This document shows positions 60,356 through 64,000 of a stretch of 64,000 nt of DNA, piece after piece. A program made the translations under genes and the position numbers. The stretch is taken from assembly GCA_021234155.1 (NCBI GenBank), contig JAJEKV010000011.1, positions 20,474,677 to 20,538,676 on the forward strand, written 5' to 3'. Below the pieces are notes generated by a model. The model saw nothing but the letters and a program-made list of their open reading frames with translations, was not told the origin of the DNA and searched no databases. The DNA comes from Isoetes taiwanensis (taxonomy: Eukaryota > Streptophyta > Lycopodiopsida > Isoetales > Isoetaceae). Numbering within the stretch: the stretch's first letter is position 1; every line of letters starts with the position of its first letter.

Positions 60356-61438
60356 CTTTTATTCTATTTCATCTGACATAAAAAAATTTGCCTAGCCTGC
60401 TCTCATAAACATTTCTGAAATTCGTACACCCTGATAGTAATTACATTCCTCTTCTAATCATTAGAGAAGGATCTGGGTCCTAAATCCTGTTCCCGCGTCT
60501 GATTTTTGGCGTTTCATTCTCAAACGAACAAGTTCATTCTGGCAATGGTAGGGATGTTCAGAGATCACTACGGCCTATCCCGGGTGAGCGAGGAGGGCCT
60601 TCGTCATATGTTAAATAGGGCTCGTGACCAATCTCTGAAGGTGGAGATGCCTAAATCCACCTTCTTTGCTGATTTCTAATCCACCCTAAAAGCCATACAA
60701 ATAGACCGGATGATCGCCTTCAATAGCTATGTTTGGGGGTCGGATTGGCGAGAAGTGAGCTCTTAGACAAGGTCCATGACCTTATGTTACATCTTCTTTG
60801 CAAAAAGGCGACGGTTTATTGCTATCCGTCACTTGCCCGCTCACGTCGGCAACATCGGAATTCTTGGCGGGGTTGCGTTCTTACCACCGGGGGATGCGGG
60901 GAAGCACCGGCAAACCTGATCTGTTAAATTCTGGGATGGCCTGGCAGAAAGCTTAGATGCTTTAGTGCAGAAAACAGTAATCTTGGATGCACCAGAAGTC
61001 GAGCCAGTCATATCAGCATTTCCTGCTGCTTAGGAAATGCATGTAAATTTAGTTCTCGGGTACAGAGCTTTCAATGGAAAGCCAAATTTTGTAAGATATG
61101 CTCCTTTTTTTAATATACTATACTTTCCAACAGAGCTGTGCTTGAATCTGACAAAAATTTGTCTTTATTCAACAAAAATTTGTACTTCTTAGGATCAGTT
61201 AGTTATCTGTCATTCTCAAATATTTTTAGACTGTACACAACCAGTAAAGGAATACTCAATTCTGTCATGTTCTAATATTCCAAACATTAAATATTGCATT
61301 TCAGACTAGAGTCAACTACACACAATTCACATGCTGCATACAGTACACCACAATCACTGTACAACACAATAACCACCACATGCACCACCACACTAAGCAC
61401 CATAACTAAGAAAACATGAATAACAGAAATAAACTAAC
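60356..61438. other. Remainder of the transposase intron with a foreign coding-like patch
   Basis: On the plus strand at about 60546-60680 a frame opens with ATGGTAGGGATG and reads YGLSRVSEEGLRHMLNRARD, then stops; a further piece (about 60680-60750) reads IDRMIAFNSYVWGSDW. It is GC-richer than its surroundings, like the unrecognised blocks in the chromovirus leader, but I could not show homology. The rest is featureless, with CACCACA-type simple sequence at 61320-61400. Confidence 0.35.
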
Positions 61439-62392
61439 CTGTGATTCCTCCAAATAGTGGGCAGCATGTTCTTCTCTTACATTTCTCTCCAATCTTCTAG
61501 TTCTAACATCCTTTGTGTTAGGAGACACTCTGGTGTTCTCAATCTAAAAATTTTGAATCTTTTCTATATGTTCATCTGAAATTGCATCGAATCTTTTAGC
61601 CCTCTTGTAAGAAACCCATTTCCCACCATTGTAATCGATCTCTTCCCTCTTTTTCTTTGCCTTTTGCAGGTTTCTTGGGTGAACACCTAATACCTTTCCA
61701 AGATCTCGCTGGCTGATTTTGTCACTTGTTTCAGAATCTGCACGGCGTGGTACAGACATTGCAAGGCAGCTATTCTTGGCTGCTAGGCAGTCATTGCTGG
61801 TATAGAGTTTGACAGTCTGCATGGAGTCCCAGAGGCTCCTTATAACGATGCTCTTGGCTTCCAAATCTTTTAATTCTTCACCTATAAATTTTTTCAATGT
61901 TTTATCCCTCAAAAACTCAAGTAAAATTTCTTTCTTCATGCTATCCTTAATTCTTTTTGTCTGTTTATGGAAAGACGTTAGCAGATTAAGGACAATACGA
62001 CGTTTACTGCTTGCACTTCTTGATGAACCGGATCCTTCTGCCAATTCTACAAGCTCCAATTTCTCTTCTCTTCTTCTTTTCCTCGGGCGTCTTTTCTTCA
62101 ACATTTCTTCTTCCTTGGTTCTTCTTTGTTTGCTCCTGTCTGAAATGCCGGTCTGTGGACAGATTACCTCATTGACATCCATATCTACAATGGATTGGAG
62201 CTTGCAGCAGGGAGGGAGCCAAAGAACAGGACGTAGGCAAAGAACAGGAAGGGGCCAAAGAATAGGAATTTGAATTTTAGTTTTTGAAATTAGAATTTCC
62301 CCCACAAATTGGGACTCCATTCTTAAATAACGGTAGTTGAGCGGTGCCATAATTATACTTTCATACCATAAAAGTGGCAGATGCAACGCCAC

Positions 62393-63099
62393 ATTTTGGG
62401 GGGACGGGGGGACAACCGAATTGGAACACCACAGCGTGCTTTTACCCGTTTCTTTGAAGCAAGGCAGTGCAGATATCTGTGAGCAAGTTTTTTCCTGTTA
62501 CAAACTAGTGAAGAAGCCAAGGCCGGATTTGCAAGAAGCATGTGCGATATCTCTGAAGCAGTGGAAACTTTTCACCTTGTTTTTTTCTTACCTGCACAAA
62601 AGCTCATATCTGATTCCAAATCTCTGCTTTAATATCAGATTGCCTGACCTCTGTGCCATACCTATTCTTCTGCTCTGATTTTCTATGCTTACCTGCACAA
62701 GGAAGGTCAGATTTGCAAGACACGATGCCATAACTCTGAATCCAGCGCAAGCTTTTTCTCTTTCCTGCTCTGCTTTGCCTGCGATTCTTATATCCTGCTG
62801 TGTTGCTCTTTCTGCAATCCAGAACCGCTATAGCCTATCTTCCTCCTTACTTGCCGATTGTCTGCCATACCTGCACTCTGCCGCCATATCTGCCTCCCGT
62901 TGCCCTTATATTTGCCCTATTGTTTTATCTGGCTGATAACCTCCCCTGTGATCCACCTATTTTATTTTCAACCTTTCGATTTCATACTAAACCTTTATGT
63001 GCCTCAGTTTTTTTCTTGCTCGTCCTATGCCTAAAATGTATTTTATGCAGTTGAAGTTTTTGACCGAGGGACCGTCCATGTTTGTTTGGGCATTCATGC
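62393..63099. other. Flank of the transposase gene
   Basis: It starts with TTTTGGGGGGACGGGGGGACAA (to about 62416), which with the next 50 bp resembles 357-410 (TTTTGGGGGGACAGGGGGGACAA). The two sites could be ends of the same repeat family. The rest is C/T-rich with no supported gene. Confidence 0.4.
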
Positions 63100-64000
63100 T
63101 GGCTCAAATGTTGGCACATTTGGCCAACATTAAGAAACCGCTATTTTTAATGTTTGGGCAATGGTGTAATGGTCAAGATTTTGTGGTGAAAGTTAGATAA
63201 GTTATAAGATAGATAGATAGTATTTTTACGTCATGCCACATTGGCAGCATCCATGAGAACATATGACGGACCCCCAGAGACTTGAACACAAGATCCCTTA
63301 ATTGCTAACCCAATGGACTAGCCAGAGGGAACATGGGGAGATTAGACCTCGTGTTGAAGGCAACTTGTCAACAGAGGCACCATAATGTTGTGAGACCATA
63401 TATTTAATTGTTTGGGCAATGGTAAGTAATGGTGGATGGTCTAAAATTTTATGGTGAAAGTTAGACCAGCTGCAAGAGGGAATATGGGGAGATTAGACCT
63501 CGTGTTGAAGGCAACTTGTCAACAGAGGCACCATAATGTTGTGAGACCATATATTTAATTGTTTGAGCAATGGTTAAAATTGTTTGATTTTAGTGGAAGG
63601 TTAAGATTAAGTGGTGGAAATAAAAGGTGAAGATGAAGTGGTGGAGATGGAAGGTGTGGATTAAGTGGTGCAGTGTAGGGTTTACATTAAGTGGTGCTAA
63701 GAATGGCCTAGATTAAACAGTGTGTTGTATAAATATTATGAAAAATAAAAAACTCTCTCTCTCTCTGGCTCGTGGCAGAATGTAGCCTCATTTGGGCTTA
63801 GTGGCAAAGCTCAAGGAGGAGGGTGAGAGCATCCTCCATATCCAAATCTGCCCCAAGCTCTGTATTTCATCTTTTATTATCAAAAAACTTATTTTGGGTG
63901 CACCAACTTGGTTCTCTTTACATCAAAAAATTTTCTTGTAGTTTTTCTTTATGCAATGCTTTCAAAGTTTTGTTGCCACACCCCCTTATCTTTGGGTGGA
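63100..64000 (+). mobile_element. Second LTR copy, enlarged, cut by the window edge
   Basis: Corresponds to 38297-38931 in the same orientation, roughly 95 percent identical. It is longer because of a SINE-like insert (63204-63323) and a duplication of a block of about 95-100 bp (about 63325-63420 and 63474-63575). No polypurine tract precedes it, so it may be an independent solo LTR rather than the 3' partner of the copy at 38297. Confidence 0.75.
63204..63323 (-). mobile_element. tRNA-derived SINE insertion
   Basis: On the minus strand it starts GGCTAGTCCATTGGGTTAGC (box A-like) and contains GTTCAAGTC (box B), the internal RNA polymerase III promoter of tRNA genes. It ends with an AGATAGATAGATAG-type short repeat tail. 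The undisturbed LTR at 38297 lacks this block, which defines the insertion. A clean target duplication is not visible. Confidence 0.75.

Larger units (their letters stand above)
57895..62392 (-). pseudogene. Putative DDE-type transposase, decayed
   Basis: Read right to left. Exon 1 (about 62182-61439, donor CAG|GT) carries a basic cluster (KKRRPRKRRREEK), a helical domain and an HTH-like block with SQRDLGKVLGVHPRNLQKA, then one in-frame TAG (about 61546) and VSPNTKDVRTRRL. After a 1.7-kb intron, exon 2 starts at 59755: KPWFVVKLKDFNSCCC, a Cys/His-rich CTCDVC...HELGQC block, CELCGIKKFQTC, then CLSVVDFAENYTF, HYVFSDGAASH, and FFCSNHGKGEHDG with KAAELKRWL. The Asp in VVDF, the Asp in FSDG and a later Glu fit an RNase-H-fold DDE catalytic site, and HGKG..DG is a strong landmark. 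The C-terminal part includes acidic LPEVLSDDDEM. At least four one-base shifts (about 59443, 59312, 58838, 58115) plus the TAG make it inactive. I recognise the layout as transposase-like but cannot name the superfamily. Confidence 0.6.

Noticed and set aside
57895-62392. Assignment of the transposase-like gene to the KDZ superfamily because of the Ulp1 neighbour
   Set aside because: The acidic motifs and the HGKG..DG signature do not resemble the KDZ motifs I know, and the characteristic CxC zinc domains are not clearly present.
1-64000. CRISPR arrays, rRNA, operons, bacterial-type regulatory sites
   Set aside because: None present; the window is eukaryotic nuclear DNA, and the tandem repeats found lack regular unique spacers.

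Overview
This is nuclear DNA from a land plant. The genes have short exons separated by GT-AG introns. Four families are plant or plastid specific: a P1B copper ATPase of the HMA5/RAN1 type, the thylakoid translocase SCY2, a PAM68-like plastid protein and a PLS-type PPR fragment. Low gene density, abundant transposon remains and a chromodomain Ty3 element fit a non-flowering plant (bryophyte, lycophyte or fern), but nothing here fixes the species.

Layout. 0-6 kb: part of an unrecognised minus-strand gene, then a complete seven-exon copper ATPase (1784-5971, minus). 6-24 kb: almost no intact genes. It holds a 456-bp foldback MITE with TA target duplications, a frameshifted PPR relic, an LRR receptor relic, several tandem duplications, a miniature LTR retrotransposon, and two old LTRs related to the chromovirus further right. 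24-29.4 kb: SCY2 in twelve exons (plus), preceded by a 262-bp MITE with an 8-bp target duplication. Exon 10 of SCY2 carries two opposite one-base shifts in A-runs. 29.4-39 kb: sparse, with a single-exon PAM68-like gene (35627-36166), two copies of a Tourist-type MITE and an LTR followed by a tRNA-Glu-like primer site.

39-62.4 kb is the most unusual part. From left to right it holds a decayed plus-strand gene of unknown function, a decayed FCP1/HAD-like gene, a Ulp1/SENP-like cysteine protease gene, and a convergent minus-strand gene that looks like a DDE-type transposase (acidic motifs plus an HGKG..DG motif). A 13.9-kb Ty3 chromovirus (42911-56772, target duplication CTATC) sits inside the first coding exon of the protease. 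Ignoring the insert, the protease reads through four exons without a break. The chromovirus carries about 5 kb of extra sequence upstream of gag with three unrecognised coding blocks; one of them is split by a 999-bp hAT-type element with a perfect 8-bp target duplication.

The protease, the transposase and perhaps the two decayed genes may be the cargo of one large DNA transposon. Its ends were not found, so this is a hypothesis. The right edge (63100-64000) is a second copy of the 38.3-kb LTR, enlarged by a tRNA-derived SINE and an internal duplication.
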